Below are positions 26,308 through 34,678 of a stretch of DNA of 64,000 nt, in pieces; position 1 is the stretch's first letter, and every line of letters begins with the position of its first letter. The position numbers and the translations under genes were made by a program. The stretch lies in contig CAYOEA010000005.1 in NCBI GenBank assembly GCA_964402995.1, positions 62,001-126,000 on the forward strand, written 5' to 3'. This DNA is from GCA-2686295 sp964402995. Lineage in GTDB: Archaea > Nanobdellota > Nanobdellia > Woesearchaeales > GCA-2686295. The notes under the pieces were generated by a model. That model was given only the letters and a program-made list of their open reading frames with translations. It was not told the DNA's origin and did not search any database.

Positions 26308-26976
26308 TTAAGGCAACTCTAAGTAAAAGTTGTAAGATATTGAACTAGTATATGCTGGTACTAAAACTTGGTAGTCAAGTGTTCCTGATGCAAATGATGC
26401 TGTATCAGCAATTGCTTTACCTGCCCAGATTAGATCTGTGTCATCAGCGTCTTTCAATGCGTATGTTTTTAATGCGCCTTGGGACCCTGTTTGCCAAGTT
26501 GAAGTGTATGGTGTACTTGCAATGTTCAAACTTGAACTGTTAAATGCTTCTGTACTTCCAAATGTGTTGGTATAGTTATCTGTAGCTGCTGTAGTCAAGA
26601 AAGCTGGCATGTCTCCAACTCCTGCTGCTGCAACTGTGCCCCAGTTTGAAACTGTGCCATTTGCTGCATAAATAACTGAATCTGTAACATCGCTCACAGT
26701 CCATTCATAGAATACATTAGCTGATGAATCTGCTAATCTTACTCCGCCAGTGATTTCTCCCCAGAATCCTGCCCATCTATCTGTTTGAGCATATCCTGTT
26801 ATGTTTGCTTCTGTAATATTTCCGCCTTGAATTCCTGTACTTGTCGAAGTTGTTCCACTCCATGATTCTGTAGTACCGGTAGCCAAAGTTCCACCTGTTG
26901 GTTGACCCATTACTGAGATCGCCACTAGGCTTATTAGCAGAAGACCTACTAATATAATTGTTGAAACTCTTCTCAT
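26308..26976 (-). CDS. Secreted surface-type protein, 222 aa
   Basis: The N-terminus is a class I signal peptide (two Arg, then ILVGLLLISLVAISVMG, cut probably after MGQ or near it). The mature part is rich in Thr, Ser, Gly and Ala, with several NxS/T sites and little charge, like small archaeal surface or pseudopilin-type proteins. No cysteine is seen. It has a strong ribosome-binding site (GGGAGGT, 11 bases before the ATG) and a leader of about 50 bases, which suggests high expression. It lies behind ftsZ but after a terminator, so it is probably a separate transcript. I recognise no family. Confidence 0.75.
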   Translation of the reverse strand: MRRVSTIILVGLLLISLVAISVMGQPTGGTLATGTTESWSGTTSTSTGIQGGNITEANITGYAQTDRWAGFWGEITGGVRLADSSANVFYEWTVSDVTDSVIYAANGTVSNWGTVAAAGVGDMPAFLTTAATDNYTNTFGSTEAFNSSSLNIASTPYTSTWQTGSQGALKTYALKDADDTDLIWAGKAIADTASFASGTLDYQVLVPAYTSSISYNFYLELP

Positions 26977-27055
26977 TTTGTTTCTACCTCCCTCAAAAAA
27001 TTATTGTTTATTATGATTTTTTGTTTGTTAACTATGTTGTTTGAAATTCACTTAT

Positions 27056-27111
27056 AAAAAAAAAGGCCTTCACACTCTTGGGGGTTTGGGGGTGATGCAA
27101 AGGTGAAGGCC
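27056..27111 (-). terminator. Hairpin plus T-run terminator after ftsZ
   Basis: On the minus strand, nine-base arms GGCCTTCAC (27103-27111) and GTGAAGGCC (27065-27073) enclose a 29-base C-rich loop and are followed directly by nine T. This is the form of a bacterial intrinsic terminator. It lies 32 bases past the ftsZ stop, and the T run merges into TATAAG, which may serve the next gene's promoter. Confidence 0.65.
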
Positions 27112-27143
27112 AAGAAAGAAGTGAGCATTCGATAATAAGATAT

Positions 27144-28199
27144 TTATCTTACTATTTCAATTCCTAATTCTTCTGACATAGCTTTTTGTTGTGCGACTTG
27201 TTCCTTGTTGTTAATTTTTCCTAATATCCAAGGACTTTTTACACCAGTTATGATTGTCATAACGGTTAGTTTACCTTTCATGTTTTCAATAACTCTAGCT
27301 CCCCAGATAACATTTGCGTCATCGTCCATGCTTTCAGTTACTAATTCACCGATTTTGCTGATTTCATCCAGTGTCATGTCTGGTCCACCTGAGATGTGGA
27401 TGATTGCTCCAGTTGCACCTTCGTAGCTGATATCCAATAATGGATTGCTTAGTGCGCCTTTTACTGCTTCATCTACTCTGTTGTTAGTGTCACTTGCTCC
27501 TACTCCAATTGCTGCAACTCCACCGTCAGTCATAATTGTTTTTACGTCTGCATAGTCTAAGTTAACTAAAGAAGGTATTGCGATTGTTTCTACGATTCCT
27601 TTAATCATTGTTGCAATTAGTTCGTTTGCTACTGCAAATGCTTGTTGAACTGGTAGGTTTCCTGCGATTTGTACTAATCTATTGTTATCAATAACGATTA
27701 CAGTATCTGTTTGTCTTCTTAGTTGCTGAAGTCCAAATTCTGCTTTATCGACTCTTGCTCTTTCAATATTGAATGGCATAGTTACAGTTCCAATTACAAT
27801 TGCTCCTGCGTCTTTTGCAACGCTTGCAATAATTGGTGCTGCTCCGGTTCCTGTTCCACCGCCCATTCCTGCACATACAAAAGTCATATCTGATCCTTTT
27901 AGAACTTCTTTGATTTCTTGCATGCTTTCTTGTGCTGCTTCGCTTCCTTTTTCTGGAAATCCACCGCAACCAAGTCCCTTTGTAACATCTCTCCCAATCA
28001 AGAATTTTCTGTCAGATTCAATAATATTTAGGTGTTGTTGGTCTGTGTTACAAGCTAGGATTTCTGCTCCTTTGATTCCTTTCTTGTAAAGCCAATTTAC
28101 CATATTGTTACCTGCGCCACCGACACCGATAACCTTTATTGTTGCCTGCCCAACTTCATAGTCTTGCTCTGGTTGTTTTTTATCCACCATGTAATCCAT
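27144..28199 (-). CDS. ftsZ: Cell division protein FtsZ
   Basis: The protein has the tubulin/FtsZ motifs: VIGVGGAGNNMV at the start, GMGGGTGTGAAP near 110-121 (GTP-binding tubulin signature), and FGLQQLRRQTDTVIVIDNNRL. It polymerises with GTP at the division site. The 351 residues end soon after the core, without the short membrane-protein-binding tail common in bacteria. GGGGGC about ten bases before the ATG may act as the ribosome-binding site. The long upstream region holds palindromes. Confidence 0.96.
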   Translation of the reverse strand: MDYMVDKKQPEQDYEVGQATIKVIGVGGAGNNMVNWLYKKGIKGAEILACNTDQQHLNIIESDRKFLIGRDVTKGLGCGGFPEKGSEAAQESMQEIKEVLKGSDMTFVCAGMGGGTGTGAAPIIASVAKDAGAIVIGTVTMPFNIERARVDKAEFGLQQLRRQTDTVIVIDNNRLVQIAGNLPVQQAFAVANELIATMIKGIVETIAIPSLVNLDYADVKTIMTDGGVAAIGVGASDTNNRVDEAVKGALSNPLLDISYEGATGAIIHISGGPDMTLDEISKIGELVTESMDDDANVIWGARVIENMKGKLTVMTIITGVKSPWILGKINNKEQVAQQKAMSEELGIEIVR

Positions 28200-28524
28200 T
28201 TTTTTTCTAAAGCCCCCTTTTTGGTCTTTTTATTTTTTATTTCGTTCGTTTTTCCCCTCGTTGATAAGAGTATATCGGAATATACTATAGTCTAGAGTAT
28301 AATTTAGTGATTGCTTGTGTCGCTATGTACACTGTCTTAGAAAACCAAAATCTTTTCTTTTTCAATTACTGTTTCGCCAAATTATTATGAAATTTTTCCG
28401 TGTCGCCAAACACGATTTTGTTAACGAGTTACTTGTCTCCCTCGGTCAAAGTCCCGTTTAATATATCTATTCCTATACTGATATATAAATACTATTGTGA
28501 TTCAGTATATATTTTTTAAAATAG
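28200..28524 (-). promoter_or_regulatory. ftsZ upstream region with palindromes
   Basis: No gene is visible in these 325 bases. A near-perfect 21-bp palindrome lies at 28281-28301 (arms starting TATACT and ending AGTATA, one mismatch). A smaller TATAT/ATATA pair lies just to its left at 28271-28284. The sequence TCGCCAAA occurs twice (near 28374 and 28403), and several minus-strand TATA-like sites occur. The region probably drives ftsZ, and the palindromes are candidate operators. Confidence 0.45.
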
Positions 28525-29058
28525 CTATTTTTGAAATAGTATGGTTCTCTTGCCTGGGAATAGCCCCATCTCCGACATTTTATTAAATTGTTCCTGATCT
28601 AATACTAAATCTATAATGGAGAAATTGAATCTTTCTTTGATGTCCAGTACTATGTTTTTAATGTTTGTTGTGTCAAGATGTTCGCCCATTAAGAGGACAT
28701 TTGCTTTACCTTTTTCTTCTTTGCCGTGGAGTATTATTTTCTCTACCTCGTCGACAAGCGATGCTGCTTCAACGAATTCCATCAATGCTGATTTCTTGTG
28801 AGCTACAATATCTTGAAGTAATTTCGTGTTTTTATTCTGGTTAAGTTCGTAGAGTTTGAATTTCTTCATTTTGATCTCTTTAACAATCTCTAATTCTTTT
28901 AGAAGTCCCATCAATCTGAAGATGGTTGTGAGTGGAATTTTGGTTCTTTTGGCAATTTCTCGTAGGTAAAATTGGTCCTCTGGATTGTCAAAAAAGAAGT
29001 TCATAAGCTTAAGTTTTTTCTCATCGAAGAGTTTTTCTAGAAGTTCTTTTGAGTCCAT
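28525..29058 (-). CDS. Winged-helix regulator with C-terminal nucleotidyltransferase-like part
   Basis: Residues 10-65 form a winged helix (FYLREIAKRTKIPLTTIFRL). The C-terminal part (about residues 100-177, with KANVLLMGEHLDTTNI and FSIIDLVLDQEQF) resembles the inactive nucleotidyltransferase-like domain seen in some archaeal wHTH proteins. It lies 325 bases downstream from the ftsZ start and in the same direction. TATATATT about 27 bases upstream gives a leaderless start. The inverted repeats just before that element suggest self-regulation. Confidence 0.75.
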   Translation of the reverse strand: MDSKELLEKLFDEKKLKLMNFFFDNPEDQFYLREIAKRTKIPLTTIFRLMGLLKELEIVKEIKMKKFKLYELNQNKNTKLLQDIVAHKKSALMEFVEAASLVDEVEKIILHGKEEKGKANVLLMGEHLDTTNIKNIVLDIKERFNFSIIDLVLDQEQFNKMSEMGLFPGKRTILFQK

Positions 29059-29093
29059 TGTCGACGATAAAGATAAATATAATATATAAATGT

Positions 29094-29127
29094 TTCCATT
29101 TGTGGAACGTTGTTCCGTTTATGGAAC
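29094..29127 (-). promoter_or_regulatory. Nested inverted repeats before the winged-helix gene
   Basis: GGAAC-GTT-GTTCC (29104-29116) is a perfect inverted repeat. A further GGAAC (29123-29127) and a TTTCC (29093-29097) extend the pattern, so the half site GGAAC/GTTCC occurs in alternating directions. It lies directly upstream of the minus-strand TATA element (29073-29090). Confidence 0.55.
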
Positions 29128-29337
29128 TGTAAATTTTATTTAGAAATTTTATTTTTTGAGATAGTGCTAGAATATTTTTGACCTGGTTAGTACTTCTTCT
29201 TATTTTGTTTGTTGTGTTTCTGATTCATATTGGTTTTAATTTAGAGTTAGAATTAGTGTTTTTTATTTGATATTGTCATGTTATTTATTGCTAATAAAAT
29301 AAGTTATAAGTTCTTATTTTGGATAGAAATCGAAGTT

Positions 29338-31083
29338 TTATTGTTTTGTTTGATCATAAAACGCGTCTTTAATCTGTTCGATATTTGAACATTCTTCAGG
29401 TGCTCTATCATCTCTTAAAGTTTTAACTCTAGGAAATCTTAGGGCAAAATTACTAGAATAATTAGTGCTTTTTTGAATTTCTTCAAATTGAATTTCAAGA
29501 ACAATTTCTGGTTTAATCTTAACTTCTCTACCTTTTTCCTGGATGATATGTGGTTTAAGTAAGTCAGTTAGTTCTCCAAAAGACAGACCTTCTTCAGGTT
29601 TTTCTTTAACACCGGTTCCAACTTTGCCTATTTCTAAGAAATTACCATCATCATCTACGCAAGCAAGAGTGAATGAAGTTAACCAACCACTTCTTTTGCC
29701 TTCGCCCCATTCAGCTCCGACAACAACTAAGTCGAGAGTATCCATAACTGGCTTGAATTTGACCATAAAGCCGACTCTTGAACCTGGTTTGTAAGGACTA
29801 TCCATACTTTTAAGCATAATTCCTTCATTACCCATAGCCAAGGACTCATTAAAGAAGTTCATAGTTTCCTCTTCATTAGAAGTGATAAGTCTTTTAGATA
29901 AAATAATTTTAAATTTTTCCTCTTTAACAATTGATTCTAAGAGTTTTCTTCTATTTTCAAATGTTTCATTAAGAAGAGTTTTACCATTATGATATAGAAT
30001 ATCGAATATATTTAGTTCAACAGGCAGCTTTTTTGCGAGTTCATGAATATTATATTTACGTCTAATACGTTGAGAAATGTGTTGAAAAACCATATATTTG
30101 CCAAGTTTTGCATCATAACCAACTGCTTCACAATCAATAATGAAGTTATTTCCTTGGATATTGTTTTCAACATAAGCTTTGACTTCAGGAAATTGGTTGG
30201 TGACTTCTTCAAGACGACGAGTATAAATTTTGATTTTATTATCAAATTTGTGGATTTGCATTCTAAATCCATCATATTTATATTCAATATCTGCAGGAAC
30301 TCCAACTTTTTTAAAACCATCTTTGATGGTGGTAACTTTTTGAGCAAGCATAACTTTAACAGGATTTCCAGGAACTAAGTCTATTTTTTCAAGAGCGGGA
30401 ATTCCTTCTTTAGCTGCTAAGGCTACAACTCCAAAGTCATTAGCTTTATCATAAGCAGATTGAACAATTCCTGATATTTTGATATACTCTTCTCTGTTAA
30501 CGTTAATTGCAATCTTTTCAGGATCATATTTAATATCTATAGGCATAAATGCCCAGACTACTGAGTCTCTAATAGTTCCATCTCCAATTCCCACGCGAAG
30601 ATCTTCAAGAGCTGTTCTAACAATATATCTTGCTTCAACACCTTTAGCGCTGGATAATAATTCTGAGATTAGTTTGATTTTTCTATCTGTACTGCCTGAA
30701 CCTTCCATACTACTAAGTTTTCTAAGATTAGAGAATACTTTTTCAACAGATAAATCTTCAGAGAATAAAGTTACTTGAGATTTTTTACCTATAAATTCTT
30801 CTGCAACAAGACCTAAATCACCAATTTCTCTCCAACGATTTTCAATTTCAGATATGCTCATTCCAGATGCTACATTGATTGCTTTAATAACAAGTTTAGA
30901 TGCGACTCCAAGCTTAGATTTGTCCCAATCAGGATATATTCGTCCTCTAATAAGAAGAAGAATTGTAGGAATTTCATTTGCAGGTGTTTTCTTAAGAAGC
31001 TCTGAAATATGGTGGGTCTTTTCAAGTCTTTTAGAAGTAGACTCAATTTTTTCATAAACTCTAGAAAGTTCTGCATAATCCAT
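29338..31083 (-). CDS. lig: ATP-dependent DNA ligase
   Basis: The 581 residues match archaeal LigB-type ligases. The N-terminal DNA-binding domain ends near 210. The nucleotidyl motif I is EYKYDGFRMQIHK (Lys about 268). Motif III FIIDCEAVGYD, motif IV GIMLKSMDSPYKPG and motif V MVKFKP follow. It seals nicks at Okazaki fragments with ATP. TATTTAAAC about 25 bases before the ATG gives a leaderless mRNA. Confidence 0.96.
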   Translation of the reverse strand: MDYAELSRVYEKIESTSKRLEKTHHISELLKKTPANEIPTILLLIRGRIYPDWDKSKLGVASKLVIKAINVASGMSISEIENRWREIGDLGLVAEEFIGKKSQVTLFSEDLSVEKVFSNLRKLSSMEGSGSTDRKIKLISELLSSAKGVEARYIVRTALEDLRVGIGDGTIRDSVVWAFMPIDIKYDPEKIAINVNREEYIKISGIVQSAYDKANDFGVVALAAKEGIPALEKIDLVPGNPVKVMLAQKVTTIKDGFKKVGVPADIEYKYDGFRMQIHKFDNKIKIYTRRLEEVTNQFPEVKAYVENNIQGNNFIIDCEAVGYDAKLGKYMVFQHISQRIRRKYNIHELAKKLPVELNIFDILYHNGKTLLNETFENRRKLLESIVKEEKFKIILSKRLITSNEEETMNFFNESLAMGNEGIMLKSMDSPYKPGSRVGFMVKFKPVMDTLDLVVVGAEWGEGKRSGWLTSFTLACVDDDGNFLEIGKVGTGVKEKPEEGLSFGELTDLLKPHIIQEKGREVKIKPEIVLEIQFEEIQKSTNYSSNFALRFPRVKTLRDDRAPEECSNIEQIKDAFYDQTKQ

Positions 31084-31148
31084 AGTGAAAAGATGAATTC
31101 TATGTTTAAATAGTTTTGCTTGTCTATTGGATAACTTTTTTTTTAATT

Positions 31149-31319
31149 AAGAATTAGTCTGAAATTTTTGTTTTTGGAATTTTCAGTTGAGACTCTTTCA
31201 ATCAAAAACTAGTCAAAAACTTTATTTTTGGAAGTTTTAGTTGAAATTCTTTCAATCAAAAACTAGTCAAAAACTTTATTTTTGGAAGTTTTAGTTGAAA
31301 TTCTTTCAATCAAAAACTA
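31149..31319. repeat. 54-bp tandem repeat (two exact copies, one decayed, one partial)
   Basis: Bases 31201-31254 and 31255-31308 are identical. A degenerate copy precedes them (31149-31200) and the first 11 bases of another follow (31309-31319). Each unit has an internal inverted repeat TTGAAA-TTC-TTTCAA with wider imperfect pairing, and an ACTAGT. There are no spacers between units, so it is not CRISPR. The last partial copy runs into the TATA element of the gene at 31350. Confidence 0.85.
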
Positions 31320-31349
31320 TATATACTCTATTCTGCCTAAAAGTTTTCA

Positions 31350-31808
31350 ATGGCAAAAATTTCTAAAGATACGGCATTAGCAGAACTTACATTAAGAAAA
31401 TATGAAAGTCCAAAAGGAAAAGAGAAACGAGATTTAGTAAGAAAACTATGCTTATCTTTAGGTCTTTTACAACCAGGAGATTCAAGAGATGTAGTGGTAG
31501 ATGTCTTGATGGTAATGTTACTTGCGGAAAAAGACTTGACAAGTAAAGAAGTAGAAGCTAGAGTTATAGCTAATAGAAAAGATAATAATCAAGCGTTATT
31601 AGGAATTGCGCCATCAAATATAAGACGACAACTTCTAAGATTAAGAGATCTATTTATAGTTGAGAAAGTAGCAAATGATTATAAAATAAAAGAAGGGTCT
31701 AAGTTAATTGATTTGTTTGAAGAGAATATTGAGCGTTATTATATGAAATCAATTGTTTCTAGAGTAAAAGAATATCTAAAAGAAGTGGATAGTGAGTTTA
31801 AGAGATAA
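31350..31808 (+). CDS. Conserved archaeal wHTH-like protein, 152 aa
   Basis: The protein is helical and basic. The C-terminal half (SNIRRQLLRLRDLFIVEKVANDYKI) looks like a winged helix, and residues 25-75 (LVRKLCLSLGLLQPGDSRD, VLMVMLLAEKDLTSKEVEARV) look like a helix bundle. It may be a DNA- or RNA-binding regulator, but I cannot name a family with confidence. TATATATA about 28 bases before the ATG gives a leaderless start. Its promoter is preceded by the 54-bp repeats. Confidence 0.75.
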   Translation: MAKISKDTALAELTLRKYESPKGKEKRDLVRKLCLSLGLLQPGDSRDVVVDVLMVMLLAEKDLTSKEVEARVIANRKDNNQALLGIAPSNIRRQLLRLRDLFIVEKVANDYKIKEGSKLIDLFEENIERYYMKSIVSRVKEYLKEVDSEFKR

Positions 31809-31821
31809 AGAAAACTAGAAT

Positions 31822-33138
31822 CTAAGCTGCAGGTTTAAGTTCTTCAGATTCCACATTTTTAACACTTTCACTCATAGTTTCAAGTTCTTCATTAAGTTTT
31901 TTTTCTTTTTGATCGATAGAATCATTTTCTTGTAATAGTTTATTTTTCTTAATGACTAATTGTTCTAATTTTACCATATCATCAAGATGAACATTTTCAC
32001 CTTCAGAATTTTCAATTTGTTCTATTTTTTCAATAATCTTTATGACTGTTTTTTCATTAGATTCTTTTTTGATTAGTACGTCAAAAATATTATTCTCAAT
32101 CTGAATTTTTCTTTCTTCCATACTAATTTCTGTATTTGTTTGAGTTTCTTTAGTAAAATCTAGTTGTTTGTCTGCAATATCTAAGTGATGATTTTTAGCA
32201 TCATGATCTTCTAGATGTTTATTTTTCTTATCATTGTGGATAATTTTCAAATCTGTTTTTTTAGCTTCTCTATCTTCTCCTATTTCTTGTTCAACATCTG
32301 CTTCTTCTTGTGTTGCCGCTTGAATATCTTTATTTAGATCAGTATTAAATTTATCAAAGAGAATTTTAATTTTCGATTCTAATTCGCTTAATCTTCTATT
32401 ATAATCTTGAATTCTGCTTTCAATATTTTTTAAAGCTCCAGGTTCTCGAACTTTCATCATTTGTTTAGTCATCCAATTTAATTGCGCTTTAATTTTTTCT
32501 TCAAGTTGAAGATCTGGAATGATTGATTGAAGAAGAGATAATTCATCTTTACTCTCATTTTTTTCAATTTCTCTTAAATGCTCTTCTTTAGTTATTAATT
32601 CTTTTTCTCCTCTATCTAACATTTCAACAATATTTTGAAGTCTAATGTTGGATTTAGTTCTACCTTTTTCACGATCAGAATCAACTTTATTCATGTGTTT
32701 TGCATGAGTTTGTTTGGTGCTTTCAGGAATAGTGGTTTTCTTGATAAATTTAGAAAGTAAAACTATGATGAGAATAATAATCATCAATGATCCAATTTGA
32801 AATCCCATCATGATTGTTTTAATTATTGCTGTGTTAATTATAAGATATGCAAACATGAATGATAAGCCCCATTGAGCTTTATTTCCAAGTTTGCCTATAC
32901 GGGTAATTAACATATCATGAAGCATAACTGCGCCTGCAATCCAAATAAGTCCAATATTAATTGCTTCATTTTGACTAACAGGTCCGCCTGCAACTAATTC
33001 TCCTGCGCCTGATGCAATCATTCTAATAGCTCCGCCGATTCCATCAAACATTCCTTCGCCAAGACCAAAGTTAGAACTCTGAGCCGAGACTAAAGCTACA
33101 TTAAATAATGCAATAAAATAATATGGCAGTCGCTTCAT
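31822..33138 (-). CDS. Membrane-anchored coiled-coil protein
   Basis: I start at the ATG at 33138, about 28 bases after TTTAAA (33164-33169); the ATG at 33159 lies too close to that element. The N-terminus is a signal peptide (YYFIALFNVALVSAQ). Three or so membrane helices follow (about 60-130), then a highly charged cytosolic coiled coil from about 140 to the end, rich in Lys, Glu and Asp heptads. No enzymatic motif is seen. Such layout suits a scaffold or cell-envelope organiser. Function unknown. Confidence 0.7.
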   Translation of the reverse strand: MKRLPYYFIALFNVALVSAQSSNFGLGEGMFDGIGGAIRMIASGAGELVAGGPVSQNEAINIGLIWIAGAVMLHDMLITRIGKLGNKAQWGLSFMFAYLIINTAIIKTIMMGFQIGSLMIIILIIVLLSKFIKKTTIPESTKQTHAKHMNKVDSDREKGRTKSNIRLQNIVEMLDRGEKELITKEEHLREIEKNESKDELSLLQSIIPDLQLEEKIKAQLNWMTKQMMKVREPGALKNIESRIQDYNRRLSELESKIKILFDKFNTDLNKDIQAATQEEADVEQEIGEDREAKKTDLKIIHNDKKNKHLEDHDAKNHHLDIADKQLDFTKETQTNTEISMEERKIQIENNIFDVLIKKESNEKTVIKIIEKIEQIENSEGENVHLDDMVKLEQLVIKKNKLLQENDSIDQKEKKLNEELETMSESVKNVESEELKPAA

Positions 33139-33177
33139 AGAACTATTACTGGTCGACATATTATTTAAATTTATCTT

Positions 33178-33495
33178 TTATTTTTTTCTAGAAAAATTAG
33201 TGAAAAGAACTTTTTTGAAGTTGATAATTTTGCCTTCTTTTACTTCTACTCCTTCTGATTTTAGAAGTTTAATCTTAGCTTTTGGTCCATGAGCAAAACC
33301 GCCGAGTTTACCGTCGCTGTTAATAACTCTGTGGCAAGGGGTTTGAGGTGCGTATGGATTCTTATTTAAAGCAGTTCCAACAGCTCTAAAAGCTTGTGTG
33401 TTTGCAGCTTTTGCAAGTGCTTTGTAAGTTGTAATCTTACCTTTTGGCACTTGACGAAGAAAAATATATATTTTTTCTTGAAAATCTGTAGGCAT
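33178..33495 (-). CDS. MGMT/alkyltransferase-like DNA repair protein
   Basis: The 105 residues are only the C-terminal domain of O6-methylguanine-DNA methyltransferase: GKITTYKALAKA, then RAVGTALNKNP (helix-turn-helix, Arg finger) and QTPCHRVINSDGKLGGF. The PCHRV motif keeps the acceptor Cys54, so it may be an active short methyltransferase, not an alkyltransferase-like protein in which Cys is replaced. TTTAAA about 25 bases before the ATG suggests a leaderless start. Confidence 0.92.
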   Translation of the reverse strand: MPTDFQEKIYIFLRQVPKGKITTYKALAKAANTQAFRAVGTALNKNPYAPQTPCHRVINSDGKLGGFAHGPKAKIKLLKSEGVEVKEGKIINFKKVLFTNFSRKK

Positions 33496-33598
33496 AACTG
33501 ATATTATACGATGAGAAGTTTAAATGATTAATTGTTTAGAAAGTTTTAAGCCATATATAGATATATTATATGGAGATAAAAAAATAAAGAAAAATAAA

Positions 33599-34630
33599 TT
33601 ATTCTTCAGGATAAGATTCCTTGTAGAGTTTTTCGTTTTTTGAAATAGCATTTCTTAAAGGTGAAATAAGTTTGATTATTTCATCTGCAACAGCCATTTT
33701 TAAATCAAAAGATGAAAGTTCTTTTTGACTAAACGCGTATTCAACTTTTTCAAAGTCATCAAATTCAACTTTTCCACCATATTGTTCTGGCCTATCAACA
33801 ATGAATTTTCTGTCTTCGTTTTTAAGTTTTGGATAAATGATAAATTTTAAGATTGCTAAAACACCATTACCTTCAACTTCTCCATCTACACTATGAGCTT
33901 TTTTTAGTTTACGTTTAATAGTGTCATCATCATCGTCAAAGTCAACTTTTGAATTAGGTTCTGATGAACTCATTTTACCACTTTGACCAAGGCCTGGAAT
34001 TAAAAAGTTCATTAAGTGAACTCTTTTTTCATAACCAATTTTTGGCAAGAATTCTCTAGCAAACATGAAGATTTTACGCTGGTCAACACCACCAAATTGA
34101 GCATCAACATCCAAGTAAACTTCATCAAGTGCTTGAAGGATTGGATAAAGTAAACCGCTCATTTTAGGAGTTTCAGATTGTTTAACAACATCAGCTCCAG
34201 CTTTTTTAGTATCACGAGTACTAGCAAGAGCACTCATTTTATACATATCAAGAGTATATTTGTCTTGAAGTTGAAACTCAGTTCCCTTCACGAATTTAAG
34301 TTTTTCAAGAGGAACACCAACTAAAGTTAGCATTTCTTTAATTAAAAATTCATAATAGTTAGTTCTTTTATCAAGTAATTCCCACGAAGACTTCATGCTA
34401 TCTAAGTAAGCGTGAATATTTGCAAAAAGAATAGTTACATGACAACCTGCTTTAAGCAAGTCAGCAATTTTCATCATAGGTACAAAATATCCAAGATGCG
34501 GTCGACCAGTAGGAGCTGTACCCCAATAAACTTTTAGGTCTCGTGTTTTTAAAACTTCATTGAGCCTATCTTCATCTACTACTTCCTGTAGATTTCTTGT
34601 TATAATTTCGAATTTTTCGTCCGCATCCAT
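33599..34630 (-). CDS. tyrS: Tyrosyl-tRNA synthetase
   Basis: The 343 residues match archaeal/eukaryotic-type TyrRS. The HIGH-like motif is GRPHLGY near 42-48 within YWGTAPTGRPHLGYFVP, tyrosine-binding residues lie in QLQDKYTLDMYKMS, FGGVDQRKIF marks the catalytic core, and the KMSKS-like motif is GKMSSSEP near 218. It charges tRNA-Tyr. It is 48 bases from the GNAT gene upstream on the same strand, and the pair is probably co-transcribed. Confidence 0.96.
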   Translation of the reverse strand: MDADEKFEIITRNLQEVVDEDRLNEVLKTRDLKVYWGTAPTGRPHLGYFVPMMKIADLLKAGCHVTILFANIHAYLDSMKSSWELLDKRTNYYEFLIKEMLTLVGVPLEKLKFVKGTEFQLQDKYTLDMYKMSALASTRDTKKAGADVVKQSETPKMSGLLYPILQALDEVYLDVDAQFGGVDQRKIFMFAREFLPKIGYEKRVHLMNFLIPGLGQSGKMSSSEPNSKVDFDDDDDTIKRKLKKAHSVDGEVEGNGVLAILKFIIYPKLKNEDRKFIVDRPEQYGGKVEFDDFEKVEYAFSQKELSSFDLKMAVADEIIKLISPLRNAISKNEKLYKESYPEE

Positions 34631-34678
34631 TGTAAGATTAGAAAAAGAGCTTGACTTTTTAATGGTTTTGGAAGAAAT

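Noticed and set aside
30012..31076. Alternative long frames inside the DNA ligase gene
   Set aside because: They are shadows of the ligase frame with poor composition and no start signals.
31149..31319. Possible CRISPR array
   Set aside because: Units are directly adjacent with no spacers, and no cas genes are near.
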